Source: Draconibacterium sp. (lineage in GTDB: Bacteria > Bacteroidota > Bacteroidia > Bacteroidales > Prolixibacteraceae). Taken from it: DNA of 64,000 nt. The DNA is taken from NCBI GenBank assembly GCA_016705335.1, contig JADIYN010000001.1:180231-244230 (forward strand), read 5' to 3'. The translations under genes and the position numbers were made by a program. This document shows, piece after piece, positions 40,146-51,200 of this stretch (position 1 is the stretch's first letter; each line of letters starts with the position of its first letter). A model generated the notes under the pieces. It was not told where the DNA came from. It searched no databases and saw only the letters and a list, made by a program, of their open reading frames with translations.

Positions 40146-41089
40146 ATGGAACGACGTAATTTTATCAAAACCACCGGTTTGTCGGCAGCTGGGATTAGTT
40201 TGGCCGGAACCGGATTTGCAGGTTCGGTTTTTTCAGCAGAATCTGCAAAACAACCGATATGTGCTTTTACAAAATGCCTTCAGTTTTTAAACTTCAACCA
40301 AATTGCTGAAGTGCTTGCCCTGCTTGGATTTGATGGGGCTGATATAACTCTCAGGCCAGGCGGGCAAATTGAACCCGAAAATACTAAATCGGAACTGCCA
40401 AAAGCTGTAAAAACGATGGAGAAAGCAGGTGTCGGAATTCCGATGATGGTTACTGCTATTGTTGATGCCGATGATAAACTATCCGTTGAAACACTGAAAA
40501 TTGCCGCCGGTTTAGGAATAAAATATTACAGGATGGGATGGCTTGGCTATGATTTTTCAAAATCCATTCAGCAAAATCTCGATGGTTATAAAACTCAATT
40601 TGGAAAATTGGCAAAACTCAATGAAAAACTTGGAATTCACGGAGGTTATCAAAATCATTCGGGATTACATGTTGGTGCACCGGTTTGGGATTTATATGAA
40701 TTGTTGAAAGATGTTGACCCGAAATATCTTGGCGTTCAATACGATATTCGGCATGCCACAACGGAAGGTGGATATTCAAGGTTGCTTGGGATGAAAAGAA
40801 TAGAACCCTGGATTCGCACCATTTGCATAAAAGATTTTGTGTGGAGTAAAGACGAAAAAGGTGAGTGGAAACACGAAAATGTGATGTTGGGCGAAGGAAT
40901 GGTAAAGTTTGATGAATTTCTGAAAGAATATGCCACGCTTAAAATTGAAGCACCAATCAGTATGCATTTTGAATACGATTTGGGTGGCGCTGAAAATGGC
41001 AGAAAGGAAATTACGATGGAACCCGAAAAATTTACAGCATGATGAAAACTGACCTTGACTGGCTTCGTAAAGCGATGTCTAAAAATTAA
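40146..41089 (+). CDS. Tat-exported sugar-phosphate isomerase/epimerase-like TIM barrel (frameshift near end)
   Basis: 314 residues after restoring one base near 41034; the uncorrected frame stops at 41042. The N-terminus has a Tat signal RRNFIKTTGLSAAGISLAG (about 3-21). The body fits the AP-endonuclease-2/xylose-isomerase-like family: LALLGFDGADITLRPGGQI (about 58-76), YRMGWLGYDF, HGGYQNHSGLHVGAP with metal-type His, VQYDIRHATTEGG, IKDFVWSK and MHFEYDLGGAENGR. Members isomerise, epimerise or cleave sugars or sugar derivatives with a divalent metal. Export suggests it acts on free or oligomeric sugars in the periplasm. A strong terminator follows. Confidence 0.8.
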
Positions 41090-41103
41090 TTCAACAAAAA
41101 AAT

Positions 41104-41135
41104 GAGGCTGCCGAAAAATTCCGGACAGCCTCTTT
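41104..41135 (+). terminator. intrinsic terminator
   Basis: GAGGCTG-CCG pairs with CGG-A-CAGCCTC (a 7-bp stem plus three more pairs) around an AAAAATT loop, followed by TTT. It lies 15 bases beyond the corrected stop of the TIM-barrel gene. Confidence 0.8.
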
Positions 41136-41236
41136 GAAAACTAAACAGCTTGACATTCAAGAAAACTTGAACTGTTTAAAATCCATACTACTGTATTTTA
41201 TGGTTTTACATGTTTTTTTAAAACTAGTTTCAATGC

Positions 41237-42163
41237 TTATTTTGTTTCTACAATAACATACTTTGTCAGTTTCCAAAATTCAGCTGGATTTTCAATTTCG
41301 AGATAAGCAATTTTATCATTTTCCTCAACCAGGGTGTATGAATTCGCCGGGTGATCAGAAATCAATTTTACTTTCTTTGAGTTGATCGGGAATTGGTTTG
41401 TATTCCTGATATCATATTGAGTAAAATATTTTTGATTCAGATCATCACGAATTGATAGGTTTTTCCCAATTCCCAAAAATCCGCCTTTTTGCGACAAAAC
41501 TCCATTCTTAATTAGCTGGTCATGTGTTCCAACAGCAACATACGCTTTATTCATCTCATTTTCCTTTTCGGTAATTATTTGAGATTTATCTGCAATTACC
41601 TGTGATTTCGATAGGAGACTATCTTGCTTTTCAGCAATATCAGTCTGAAGGTTCGCAATTTGAGAATCCATTTCGCTGATTTTGTAATCACGTTGTTCAA
41701 TTTCAGCCCTTAGCAGTTGCATATTGTTATCCTGTTCTTCAATGCTTTTGTTAAGCTGGGCAATTTTGTTTCTGAAAGATTTAATTTCGAAACCAGAATT
41801 TTTTAGTTTTTTATCAAGTTCTTCAATTTTTTTGCTGCTTTCATCTAGCATTTCATTCATCAGTTTGATGTCGGCAACCAGCAATTCCTTTTGGTTTTGC
41901 TGTCCCTCCTGTGGTTTTAATACCATCTGATCTCTTTTGTTACGCACAAAAGTTAAGTTTTCTTCTATTTGTGCAAAAGTATTTGTCATGTCGTTAACCA
42001 ATGAATCTCTGTATTCAATGGTTTGGTTTAGGGTAGCATTTTGTTGTTGTAATACTTCAATTTCCGATTTTTTACTCAGGATGGTAATTCCGGCAATTAC
42101 AATTACAAGTATCAGCAACATTGCTGCAATACCGCTAAAAATTGTTTTCTTATTTGTTTCCAT
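41237..42163 (-). CDS. membrane-anchored coiled-coil protein
   Basis: 308 residues. One N-terminal membrane segment (about 8-29, IFSGIAAMLLILVIVIAGITIL) is followed by a long heptad-rich coiled coil over about 30-205 (KKSEIEVLQQQNATLNQTIE, IKLMNEMLDESSKKIEELDK, QDNNMQLLRAEIEQRDYKI). The C-terminal 100 residues form a beta-like domain with QKGGFLGIGKNLSIRDDLNQ. No catalytic motif is seen. It resembles Bacteroidota membrane coiled-coil proteins of unknown function. It lies downstream of the sigma-54 regulator gene on the same strand with a 249-base gap, which holds no other feature. Confidence 0.75.
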   Translation of the reverse strand: METNKKTIFSGIAAMLLILVIVIAGITILSKKSEIEVLQQQNATLNQTIEYRDSLVNDMTNTFAQIEENLTFVRNKRDQMVLKPQEGQQNQKELLVADIKLMNEMLDESSKKIEELDKKLKNSGFEIKSFRNKIAQLNKSIEEQDNNMQLLRAEIEQRDYKISEMDSQIANLQTDIAEKQDSLLSKSQVIADKSQIITEKENEMNKAYVAVGTHDQLIKNGVLSQKGGFLGIGKNLSIRDDLNQKYFTQYDIRNTNQFPINSKKVKLISDHPANSYTLVEENDKIAYLEIENPAEFWKLTKYVIVETK

Positions 42164-42412
42164 AACTTTTTTCTTAAATTAATTTTTAAATTTTTGTTTA
42201 ATCATTATTATATATCCAAATTAAGGACCAATCAGGATATTCAGGTTAAGGTGTTGAAACACTGTTGTTTGAAAATGACAGGATTTTAAATTTATTATCA
42301 GTTTGATTGGAAATTATCAAATTGGTAATTGCGGGGTGTTGGAATATTAAAAAAATTCGGAAAATATTTATGTCAAATTGAAAATAGGGGAGGGACTTTT
42401 TGTAAATATTGA

Positions 42413-43765
42413 TTAATCTGCGTTTTCTTCCTTTAACATCCGGTAAATGGTTGCAACACCGATATCTAATTTGTCGGCAACAAGTTTAATATTGCCATCG
42501 TATTTATCAATATATCTTTTTACTACCCTTATATTGTATTCCCTCAAACTCAGTTCTTTATCAATAGTTTCTTCGATTAATGCATTGCTGCCCAGCAAAA
42601 TATCCTCACTCGAAATTTCTTCATTGTCAGATAAAGTGATTGCCAGTTCAATTACCGATTTCAACTCCCTGATATTCCCGGGGAATGAATACGATATCAA
42701 TTTTTCAACAGCAGATTTTGAAATGGTTTTTAACTGTAATCCATTTTCTTTGCAAAACTCTTTAATAAAATGTTTCGAAAGGATTACAATATCACTTCCT
42801 CTTTCGCGAAGGGGTGGTAATTCAATTGGAAATCCATATAAGCGATAATATAAATCCTGCCTGAACAAGCCTTTTAAAACCGAATCCTGCAGATTTTGGT
42901 TGGTGGCAACAATTATTCTACAATCAGTTTTAACGGGTTTATTACTTCCAACCCGCACAATTTCTTTTTCCTGCAAAGCACGTAACAGTTTGGCTTGAAT
43001 TGAAATATCCATTTCAGTTATTTCATCCAGAAATAGTGTTCCGCCGTGGGCCTCCTCAAACTTGCCTATTCGGCGAAAGTTAGCACCTGTAAATGCTCCT
43101 TTTTCGTGCCCGAAAAGTTCACTTTCAGTTAATTCTTTTGGAATTGCCGCCATATTTACAGCTACAAATGGTTTTGCCGCACGTGTTGAATTATAGTGAA
43201 TGGCCTTTGCCACAAGTTCTTTTCCGGTGCCTGTTTCGCCTGTTATCGAAACAGAAATATTGGTACGGGTAGCTTTTTCAATTAATGCGAATATATTTTT
43301 TGTGGCTTTGCTGCTCCCGATTATTGTATTCTGGTAACTGTATTTCTTTTGTACTTCAGTGCGCAGCGAAACAATTTCTTTTTTTAAGCTGGCGCCGTTT
43401 CGAATGTTTTGTATTGTATTAAGAAGTCGCTCTCTGATGTCTTTCGATTTAACAATGTAATCATAAGCACCGTATTTCAGGAGTTCAACAACAACATCGA
43501 TTTCGTCTTGTTCTGAAATTAATATTACCTGAATTTCTTCATTTTCAGCTTTAATTTTTTTAAGTACTTCCAAACCCTGCATGTCGGGAAGCTGATAATC
43601 GAGCGTAATTACATCGGGGTTTTTGCTCAGATTACTGATGCAATCTTTCCCGTTGGTAAATGATTCGATTTCATAGTCAGGATTCAGTGAAAGGTTATGC
43701 ACAAGTAACCTGTTGTACCATTCATCGTCTTCAACAACAAATATTTTAAATGGTTTCTCATTCAT
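42413..43765 (-). CDS. sigma-54-dependent response regulator (NtrC family)
   Basis: 450 residues in the order REC, AAA+, Fis-type HTH. The receiver domain (about 6-125) has acidic residues VVEDDE and the phosphate-accepting Asp in VITLDYQLPD (about 55). The AAA+ domain (about 145-380) has Walker A GETGTGKE, the sigma-54 contact motif GAFTGA in ELFGHEKGAFTGANF, Walker B GTLFLDEI and PLRERGSDI. The C-terminus KYIDKYDGNIKLVADKLDIGVATIYRMLK is the DNA-binding helix. It activates RNA polymerase with sigma-54 after phosphorylation. The likely kinase gene lies 87 bases upstream on the same strand. Target promoters were not identified here. Confidence 0.92.
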   Translation of the reverse strand: MNEKPFKIFVVEDDEWYNRLLVHNLSLNPDYEIESFTNGKDCISNLSKNPDVITLDYQLPDMQGLEVLKKIKAENEEIQVILISEQDEIDVVVELLKYGAYDYIVKSKDIRERLLNTIQNIRNGASLKKEIVSLRTEVQKKYSYQNTIIGSSKATKNIFALIEKATRTNISVSITGETGTGKELVAKAIHYNSTRAAKPFVAVNMAAIPKELTESELFGHEKGAFTGANFRRIGKFEEAHGGTLFLDEITEMDISIQAKLLRALQEKEIVRVGSNKPVKTDCRIIVATNQNLQDSVLKGLFRQDLYYRLYGFPIELPPLRERGSDIVILSKHFIKEFCKENGLQLKTISKSAVEKLISYSFPGNIRELKSVIELAITLSDNEEISSEDILLGSNALIEETIDKELSLREYNIRVVKRYIDKYDGNIKLVADKLDIGVATIYRMLKEENAD

Positions 43766-43852
43766 AATTGACGCATTTCTTAAACTTCCCTAAAAACATT
43801 TTTTGGAAATTGAAAGATAAGAATTTATAAACATTTATCATAATAGAATTTT

Positions 43853-46243
43853 TTATGTTTTCAGATCATTCAAATGGAATTTTAGTATTTTATTTATTTC
43901 TTCTATTTCCGTTTTTATTTCCCGAAAAACAGATTCAATTGTTTGAATTTCAACAGATTGTTTTGATTGTTTTTCAAGCAGTTTAATGTTTTCATATAAA
44001 TGGTTGGCTCCAATATGTTTAACAGGTGCAGCCATTTTGTGTGCGTTTTCGTAAATTCCGTTTTTATTTCCATTTTTAATATCATCTTCAATTCCTTCAA
44101 TTCCCTTTTGCATTGATTTTATAAAAAGCTGAATCATTTCAGTCAGAAATTTTTCATCATTACCGGCCAGGCTGCGGAGTTCAGAAAAATCAACTGCTTG
44201 TTTTTGTATTGTTTCCTGCCCGTTGTTTATTATGTTTTCATTCAATGAATTGATGGTTTCAAAAAGATCTTTTTCAGAAAATGGTTTAAATAAAATTCCC
44301 TTCATTCCGGCATCAAAACAAGCTTGCCGGTCAATTTGTTCGGTTACAGCTGTTACTGCTATAATTTTTATATTGGGATTACATTTTATAATTTCTTTTG
44401 CGGCTTTAATACCATTCAATTCGGGCATATTTATATCCATCAGAACAACATCAAAATGTTCATTACAAGCGGCAACTATGGCTTCTTTTCCATTCACGGC
44501 TTCTTTAAACTTTACATTCCATTTCTCAAATATGTTTTTTAATAGAAAAAGGTTGTATTCTTCGTCATCTGCAATCAAAACCGAAAGTTGCTTAAATGAT
44601 TCAGGAATTTCAGGAATTTCGTTTGTTTCCAATTTAAGTTCCAGCTGTTCACCTTTCGGATAAACTAAGCTAACAGAGACATTTGTGCCAAACCCCTGAA
44701 TGCTTTCAAGCTTTATTTTACCATTCTGAAGTTCAACAAGCTTTTTTACTATTGTAAGTCCGAGACCCGTGCCGTGGTATTTTTTCCCAGTCTGATCCTC
44801 AACCTGAACATATTCATCAAAAACAACGTTCAGTTTTTTTTCTTCAATCCCAATTCCTGTATCAATAACTTGTATTTGAAGCTCAAATTTATTGTTGTTG
44901 TTTTCTGAACACCTTACTTTTATTGTTACTTCACCCTCTTTGGTAAACTTAATAGCATTACCGACGAGATTTATCATAATTTGTTTTAACCGAAGCGGAT
45001 CGCCAAGTAAAATTGGGTGATTTTCGCCAATCCAGTCAAATTTAATAGCAATTCCTTTAACAGTAGCTTCGTATTTAAATAGCTTGTAAACTTCCTCAAT
45101 AACAGCAAACGGTGAAAAGTTTTCGGATTCAGTGATCAGTTTTCCCGACTGAATTTTGGAGAAGTCAAGTGTGTCGTTGACAATACTTTTCAGGTGTGCG
45201 GCTGAATTGAAAATGATTGTCATTATTTCAGCCGTATTACTGTCGAGTTTTTTCTGAAGTACCTGTTCGGTTAAACCATAAATTGCGTTTACAGGTGTTC
45301 GGAGTTCGTGGCTAACATTGGCAGCGAATTGTTCTTTTGCGTGTGCAAGCGTTTCGGCTCTTTCCCGTGCGTTTGTCAATGCCCGTTGCACAGCTCTTGC
45401 TTTTCTTAAATAATTGAACAGTACAAAAAGGGCAATAAACAAAAGGGCAACTGCGGAAACAACAAATTGGGCAAGTCTTGTATAGGTAAGTTCGGCTAAA
45501 CGGTCGGCCTCAGCGGTTTTTTGCAACAGCGCATTTTCGGCCCTTGTTTCAGCCTCGCTAATAAGAAGTGTTATTTTTTTGCTGATAACAAGGTTGTTTT
45601 CAATCAGTTGTGTTTCAAGTACATTCTTCTTTTTGCTGTTTCTGTAAATTTCCCACTCAAGTTTCTGTATTTTCTTTTTAACTGTTTTTCGCTCTATTGT
45701 AGTTTCTGAAATACTTGTATCAGCAGTGGTTTCATTACTATCAACAATATTTTGAGCAATATTTTGTTTATCAAAAGCAATTGTATCTGTTGGTATTTCA
45801 TCGAGATTTGAATACAGTTTTGAAAATGCCGGAAAGATTCCTTTTTTCGAGAGGTGAATTTTTAGAATATCGTTCCAAAGATCAAGTTTTTCCTGCGACA
45901 GGCCCGAAATGGAATCAATCAACATTAAATCGTATTTGTTTTCCACTTTTACTCCGGCGAGCTTTTTCAGGTTTTTGGTAATTTCATCTTCATTTGCATA
46001 GAAATCTTCAAGTACATCATAATTATTTGTTAATGCGTATAACCTAACGGTATTTTCAAGCGCATTTAAATCAGATTCAATTTCTTTTATTACAAATATT
46101 TTGTTGTCGGGATAAGTTACAAGTTGTATGTAATTTACGATTTTCGAAAGTCTTTCGTACGAAAAATAGCCGATGGTAGCCACAACAATCCCGATAATTA
46201 TTGCAAGTACTGTAATTTGTATTTCAACCTTGAATTTCGACAT
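43853..46243 (-). CDS. hybrid sensor histidine kinase with REC and HPt domains
   Basis: 796 residues from ATG 46243, which begins MSKFKVEIQITVLAIIIG and places the first membrane segment at the start. A roughly 240-residue sensor region, coiled-coil rich, ends in a second membrane segment. Then come HisKA with ANVSHELRTPVNAIYG (about 325), HATPase with NLVGNAIKFT, DTGIGIEEKK and GTGLGLTIVKKL, REC with LIADDEEYN and VLMDINMPELNG (about 575-690), and an HPt domain with YENAHKMAAPVKHIG (about 730-745) holding the phospho-His. This full phosphorelay probably ends at the NtrC-type regulator downstream. Signal unknown. Confidence 0.88.
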   Translation of the reverse strand: MSKFKVEIQITVLAIIIGIVVATIGYFSYERLSKIVNYIQLVTYPDNKIFVIKEIESDLNALENTVRLYALTNNYDVLEDFYANEDEITKNLKKLAGVKVENKYDLMLIDSISGLSQEKLDLWNDILKIHLSKKGIFPAFSKLYSNLDEIPTDTIAFDKQNIAQNIVDSNETTADTSISETTIERKTVKKKIQKLEWEIYRNSKKKNVLETQLIENNLVISKKITLLISEAETRAENALLQKTAEADRLAELTYTRLAQFVVSAVALLFIALFVLFNYLRKARAVQRALTNARERAETLAHAKEQFAANVSHELRTPVNAIYGLTEQVLQKKLDSNTAEIMTIIFNSAAHLKSIVNDTLDFSKIQSGKLITESENFSPFAVIEEVYKLFKYEATVKGIAIKFDWIGENHPILLGDPLRLKQIMINLVGNAIKFTKEGEVTIKVRCSENNNNKFELQIQVIDTGIGIEEKKLNVVFDEYVQVEDQTGKKYHGTGLGLTIVKKLVELQNGKIKLESIQGFGTNVSVSLVYPKGEQLELKLETNEIPEIPESFKQLSVLIADDEEYNLFLLKNIFEKWNVKFKEAVNGKEAIVAACNEHFDVVLMDINMPELNGIKAAKEIIKCNPNIKIIAVTAVTEQIDRQACFDAGMKGILFKPFSEKDLFETINSLNENIINNGQETIQKQAVDFSELRSLAGNDEKFLTEMIQLFIKSMQKGIEGIEDDIKNGNKNGIYENAHKMAAPVKHIGANHLYENIKLLEKQSKQSVEIQTIESVFREIKTEIEEINKILKFHLNDLKT

Positions 46244-46279
46244 TTCAACTACGGCTTTTATGCTTCGTAAGTTAAACGA

Positions 46280-46287
46280 CAAAAGTA
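46280..46287 (-). promoter_or_regulatory. -7-like box TACTTTTG
   Basis: On the minus strand TACTTTTG matches TAnnTTTG, 36 bases before the kinase start. A possible -33 TTTG (46314-46317) is 26 bases away, longer than usual. Nothing else is seen in the stretch 46244-46553. Confidence 0.3.
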
Positions 46288-46553
46288 GTGGATTGTTCTG
46301 TATTCGGGTTAATCAAATACAAACAACTCTTTTTAGTCAAAAATTCATTGATGTAAATTTAAAATTTGCCTGTATTTTTTATTAATAGAATTTACAAATC
46401 TGTTATAGGTTGATTTTATTTAATCTAAAATTTTATCAGCCATTTCGATGAGTTTATTCCAACTTCAGTTTTAAAATGTTTTTTAAAGAAGTAGAATTGT
46501 TGTTGTATTTTAATGAGGAAAAACAAAGCCCAAAACCTAAAATTATGTATTGT

Positions 46554-48170
46554 TTAATTTTGTTTTGTAAAATAGGGTAGCCGTTTCAGTGGAACTGCTA
46601 TTTCTATTGTTTTACCTCCTTTTATGAGTTTTCCTTCATCACTTTTCCAGTCTCCCGCGGGTAAAACTACTGTGCGCGACCTGGTTCCTTTTTGCACAAC
46701 AGGTGCCACTATAATATCATCTCCAAGCATAAACTGGTCTTTTATCATTTCAAACCCACCTTCAGGAAAAACATATGCCATTGGTTTTACAATTGGTTCT
46801 CCGGTTACAGACGCATTTTTTGCCAACTCAAGTATAAATGGCCCCATTTTTTTATGAAGTTTTGCCATTTCAAGACAAATCGCTTCATTGTCTTTTGAAA
46901 GTACTCTCCAGGGAGCAACTGAAAATTGCATCATTGGCATTAAAGCATGAATCTGTGCTGAACGAACTACCAATTCTTCATCAATAGTTGCTGAACTCAG
47001 AAATGAGCCAAACTCACCGCCACCAATCAAATCAGGGCAGGTATAAGCATATCCCATAACACTTTGCGACATTTGATCCGGTATCAGTTTTTGCAAATCT
47101 TCCCAACTGTGACCCTTATCCCGTAGTCGTTGAACCAACGGTAGTCCTGCCATTTTCCATGAGGCTCTGTATTCATTGAGCGGATATTGTAATCCTAATT
47201 CAGCAAAATAGGAAGTTTGATCGTTGGGATTACCAGGCTTAAACGAAACAACATTATTGGTATAAAATTCCGGGTCGCCGGCATCAAATTTATAACCGTC
47301 AACCCCAAATTCATTGACAAGATAATCCAGCCTCTCCTTAAACCATTTTTGTGTTTTTGGATTGCTTAAATCAAGACAGGCGCTGGATCCATTCCACCAC
47401 CGGATTATTGCTGCTTTATCTGCAGTATTTTTCCACACTATATCCTTTGTTTTTTGATCTTCAAGAATCAACATTCCTTCCCGGGCCAAGTACCGGAATA
47501 CTTCAGAATCGGGACTGATAAACGGACACACCCACAACATTACCTGAAATCCCATATCATGCAGTTTTTTTATCATTCCTTTGGGATCAGTAAATCGTCG
47601 CGGTGAAAACTCCCAGGTTCCATAGTCTTCCTGCCAGTTATCGTCGATCATTAAAACACCCGGAGGAAATCCGTTGTCAATTATATTCTGCGCATATTTT
47701 AAAATGTCCTTTTCGTTTTGATCGTACATCAGTTCAATCCATGTGTTGTATTGCGGATTGGTAAATAAAAGCTCTGCCGGAATTTTACCATTTGAAGGAA
47801 AATACTTTTGACTGACAAATTTATAGGCATCTTTCAGGTTCCCGCCTGTTTTTCCACTGTCAATAACTCCGTTTCTTGTTGTTACGGTAAGATTTCCATT
47901 GTTGAAGGTATATTTTATTGGTTCTTCACTCCAAATGTATCTTCCTTTGTTTGACAACAATACGGGTTGAGCCTGATTACCTTTACAATCACCCCAAAGA
48001 TCGTATGAAACAACTGTTGTGGCATCATATGGTGTCGAATGACCGAATGAGCTTATTCCTCCCCACCAATATTCCCCCTTATCAATAACAAGTTTTATAG
48101 TATCACCCGGTTGGGCGAATAACTGAATTGTTATCAAAAACATAACTATTGTTTGAAATACTTTCTTCAT
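46554..48170 (-). CDS. GH31-family glycoside hydrolase
   Basis: 538 residues with a signal peptide (MKKVFQTIVMFLITIQLFAQ). The GH31 core is clear: LMIDDNWQEDYGTWEFSPRR (about 175-194), GFQVMLWVCPFISPDSEVF, the nucleophile Asp in VDGYKFDAGDPEF (about 297-309), the substrate-site block CPDLIGGGEFGSF, and LMPMMQFSVAPWRVL. The C-terminal beta-sandwich holds FMLGDDIIVAPVV. GH31 enzymes cleave alpha-glycosides, such as alpha-glucosides or alpha-xylosides; the substrate is not assignable. It starts 93 bases below the 1301-residue protein on the same strand and may share its transcript, though a terminator lies between them. Confidence 0.85.
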   Translation of the reverse strand: MKKVFQTIVMFLITIQLFAQPGDTIKLVIDKGEYWWGGISSFGHSTPYDATTVVSYDLWGDCKGNQAQPVLLSNKGRYIWSEEPIKYTFNNGNLTVTTRNGVIDSGKTGGNLKDAYKFVSQKYFPSNGKIPAELLFTNPQYNTWIELMYDQNEKDILKYAQNIIDNGFPPGVLMIDDNWQEDYGTWEFSPRRFTDPKGMIKKLHDMGFQVMLWVCPFISPDSEVFRYLAREGMLILEDQKTKDIVWKNTADKAAIIRWWNGSSACLDLSNPKTQKWFKERLDYLVNEFGVDGYKFDAGDPEFYTNNVVSFKPGNPNDQTSYFAELGLQYPLNEYRASWKMAGLPLVQRLRDKGHSWEDLQKLIPDQMSQSVMGYAYTCPDLIGGGEFGSFLSSATIDEELVVRSAQIHALMPMMQFSVAPWRVLSKDNEAICLEMAKLHKKMGPFILELAKNASVTGEPIVKPMAYVFPEGGFEMIKDQFMLGDDIIVAPVVQKGTRSRTVVLPAGDWKSDEGKLIKGGKTIEIAVPLKRLPYFTKQN

Positions 48171-48216
48171 AATTGTGTTATAGATTTTATTGCAATTTAA
48201 AATCGTAAAAATAAAT

Positions 48217-48242
48217 AAGACCGCCTGAAATAGAACGGTCTT
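48217..48242 (-). terminator. intrinsic terminator of the 1301-residue protein gene
   Basis: AAGACCG pairs with CGGTCTT (7 bp) around a 12-base loop. On the minus strand the stem is followed by ATTTATTTTT. It lies 21 bases beyond the stop at 48264. Confidence 0.75.
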
Positions 48243-48263
48243 ATTATTTATTCAAGCATTTTA

Positions 48264-51200
48264 TTAATATTTAATTGCCTTATATTTTCCAACAGTGCGG
48301 TTTTTGTCGCTGATTACAATCATATATATTCCTGCAGATGCCTTTTGAAGTGATATTTCTTCAATATTACTCTTAACTTGTATGTCGCGAATGACTGCAC
48401 CAACTGAATTGAAAACCTGAATACGATTTCCACGTTCAACTCCACTGATATTTAATCTGTCATTTGTTGGGTTCGGGTACATTTCAATTGAAATGGCATT
48501 TTGTTTTTCTGTTGCTGTAAGTGTTCCGAATGAATACATTACTTCAATTTTTCCATCAACAGAAGTTACTTTCACCATATCTGTCCGGTCAATATCGCCT
48601 GAAGTTTTTTCATTGCCATCTTTGTCTAAAACAACAGCAGTTGCACCAAACGAAGCAGTAATTTTTGCATAAAAATCAGTTATCAGTTCTGTTCCGCTCA
48701 CTCCATCAACAATATAGTCAACCTGATCAATTGCATATATTTTTGATTGAATAAATGCAAGGTATGTAGTTCCGGGAACATATTTTTCAGCAAGCATCGA
48801 TATGTAATAAACGGTTGATACATCGCCATTTGAAGAGATTACAATTACTTTGTCATCGTCGGCAACAGCGCCATCAATCCTTTCCTGCCCCATTTTGTTT
48901 ACCAGTTTAATTGACGATCCGGCATTTGGAACAAGGTTTCCAAGGAACGATTGCACATTTGTTCCCCGGGGTACATATTGAATTATTATGTCCTTCTGAA
49001 CCACAGAATAAACGGTTGAAGTTATAAAAGCATCGCTTTCTGATGACTGTGGAAGTAACTGGTAGATTATTTCTGTTACACCATTTTCAGCTTTTACGTC
49101 GAGATAAGTATTCGAATTTACAGTTACATTCACATAAGCAGTATCAAAATTAAGCTGGGTTAATGGAACATATGCACCATCAGCATCAATAATATCCATT
49201 CTTGCCCCGGCAGGAATAACAATGTTTGCAAGAATTGTTTTCAGACTTGTTCCATATTCAAAACCAGTTACTGTGCCAGCACCTGCATTGCCTTCGTCAC
49301 CTGTGCCATTAGGTTGTGATTGGATTTCGATAGTGTACATGTTTGAAGTAAGTATCGCATTTGGACCTAATCCTTCATCAGAAACTTCCAACACATATTG
49401 CGTGGTATTACTGCTGTCAGCCGACATGGTTTTCAAAACATCTCCCATATTTAAAACAACATCCATTGCAAGTTCAGTATCTCCTCTTAATACCTTCAGG
49501 GTTTGCATCGGATTGGCTTTTATAATGTTATCCATAAAATTTGATACAGTTTCACCTGTTTTCATTCCTTTTATGTTTTCGTTCATTGAATATCCGTCAC
49601 TTACTTTATACAGAACCGAACTCACTGTTGATTTATAATGCGTAGGTGAAGTAAAAAAATGTTTACCCAGATCATTGTTAACGTTAAGAATATCCCAGGG
49701 CCAGCCAAAACCTTGATTTTGCCAGTAAGGACGGTCGGTTACAAACCATTCTGCATTTTCACGTGTTGTGCCAAATGAACCTTTAAAATTTGTATTCCCT
49801 TTAAAAATACCCGGTTTGCGAATAAAATTGAAGGGTTCATCCATTCCAACGCCTCCAACTGACCAGGTAGTGCCATCGCCCATCCCCAATACGTCAATTA
49901 ATTCAAAGTCATTTGGATCAGTAGCAGGTTTTAATCCCTTTTGTATCGAGTCATTAAGAATTTTAAACAAATAAATTTGCTGACTGTGCCATTTGGTCAT
50001 TGGTGTACCATCTCCTGCTACATCTTCATGCCATTGATTTACAAAAGTGTGGCAACCACCCACAGTATTAAAAAACTGTACATCAAGCTGAGTTAAAGGA
50101 GGCCATTCATAATCATCAATACAATTGGCCCATTCGCCGGCAACAGCGCCCATGCAAAATACATCGCCCGGTTGAACAATTGAATTCACTGAAATATCCT
50201 GCTCTGCTATATAAGGTGTTACGAACCAGTCGCCTTCAGTTTGCCATTTATAACCAGGTATGTATTTTTCATATCTCATTAACCAGTTGGTTTCGTTTGT
50301 CGCTCCAATTGCCTCAGCAGGTGAACTTGACCAGGCACCAACAATCATGTATTTACTCAAATCGAGCGGTTGATTTCCCGGGTTACACAATTCAAGAAAA
50401 TCATTTCCGGCCCACTGATCATTAATTATAACTTCGGAAATAAATGGATCAGCTTTGAATGGCTGGATATGTTCAGGAAGAATTTCTTTTGTAAGCACTA
50501 CTTTATAATTGTTTATGGTAGTATCATCTTCAGCTGTAACCGTAAAACTAATTGTTTGGTCCTCAATTGTGCCCGATAAATTTTTGGCGCGACCTACATT
50601 TACTTTGGCATTGGTGTTATCTGTTTTGGCAATTAATGCCGGAATGCCTTCTGCCATCATCGGGACCTGAATGTTATAGTTGAAAATTCCGGAACCAAAA
50701 TTTGGAATTGTATCGCCGATCCAACCGTACAAACCTTTGTAAAATTCAGGTATATCGGGCCAGGTAATTGAACTCAAATAGGCATTATTACTTGCCCTGT
50801 AATCCAAAACAGAAATATAATACTCCTTTACCGAAGCATCCTGGGCAGTTATTTTTAAAATATCGCCATTTGTCAAATCAGGCTTTTCTATTCCTTTGGT
50901 AAAAACGATTTCCCATTCTGCATTTGCCGGTTTTTCCAATCTTTCCAAAAGACTGTCAATTCGGGTTGCATATGGAATACCTCCTCTGACACCCCAAATT
51001 GTATCCATTCCTGATTCATGTTGGGTAATTCTTGGCCATGCCCATTCTCCGTTGTCAATTTCTGATCTCCAGTTGCCAATGGGATCTTCGTTCGAAACCG
51101 GAACAACCATTTTTGCATCAGCTGCCGGATCTTTTACTATGATATTAAATGTTGCAAGATCCAGATCATTTCCGCAAACATAAACAAGAAGCTGATCTCC

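Noticed and set aside
42164..42412. Sigma-54 (-24/-12) promoter before the coiled-coil gene
   Set aside because: No GG-N10-GC element with the expected flanks was seen on the minus strand.
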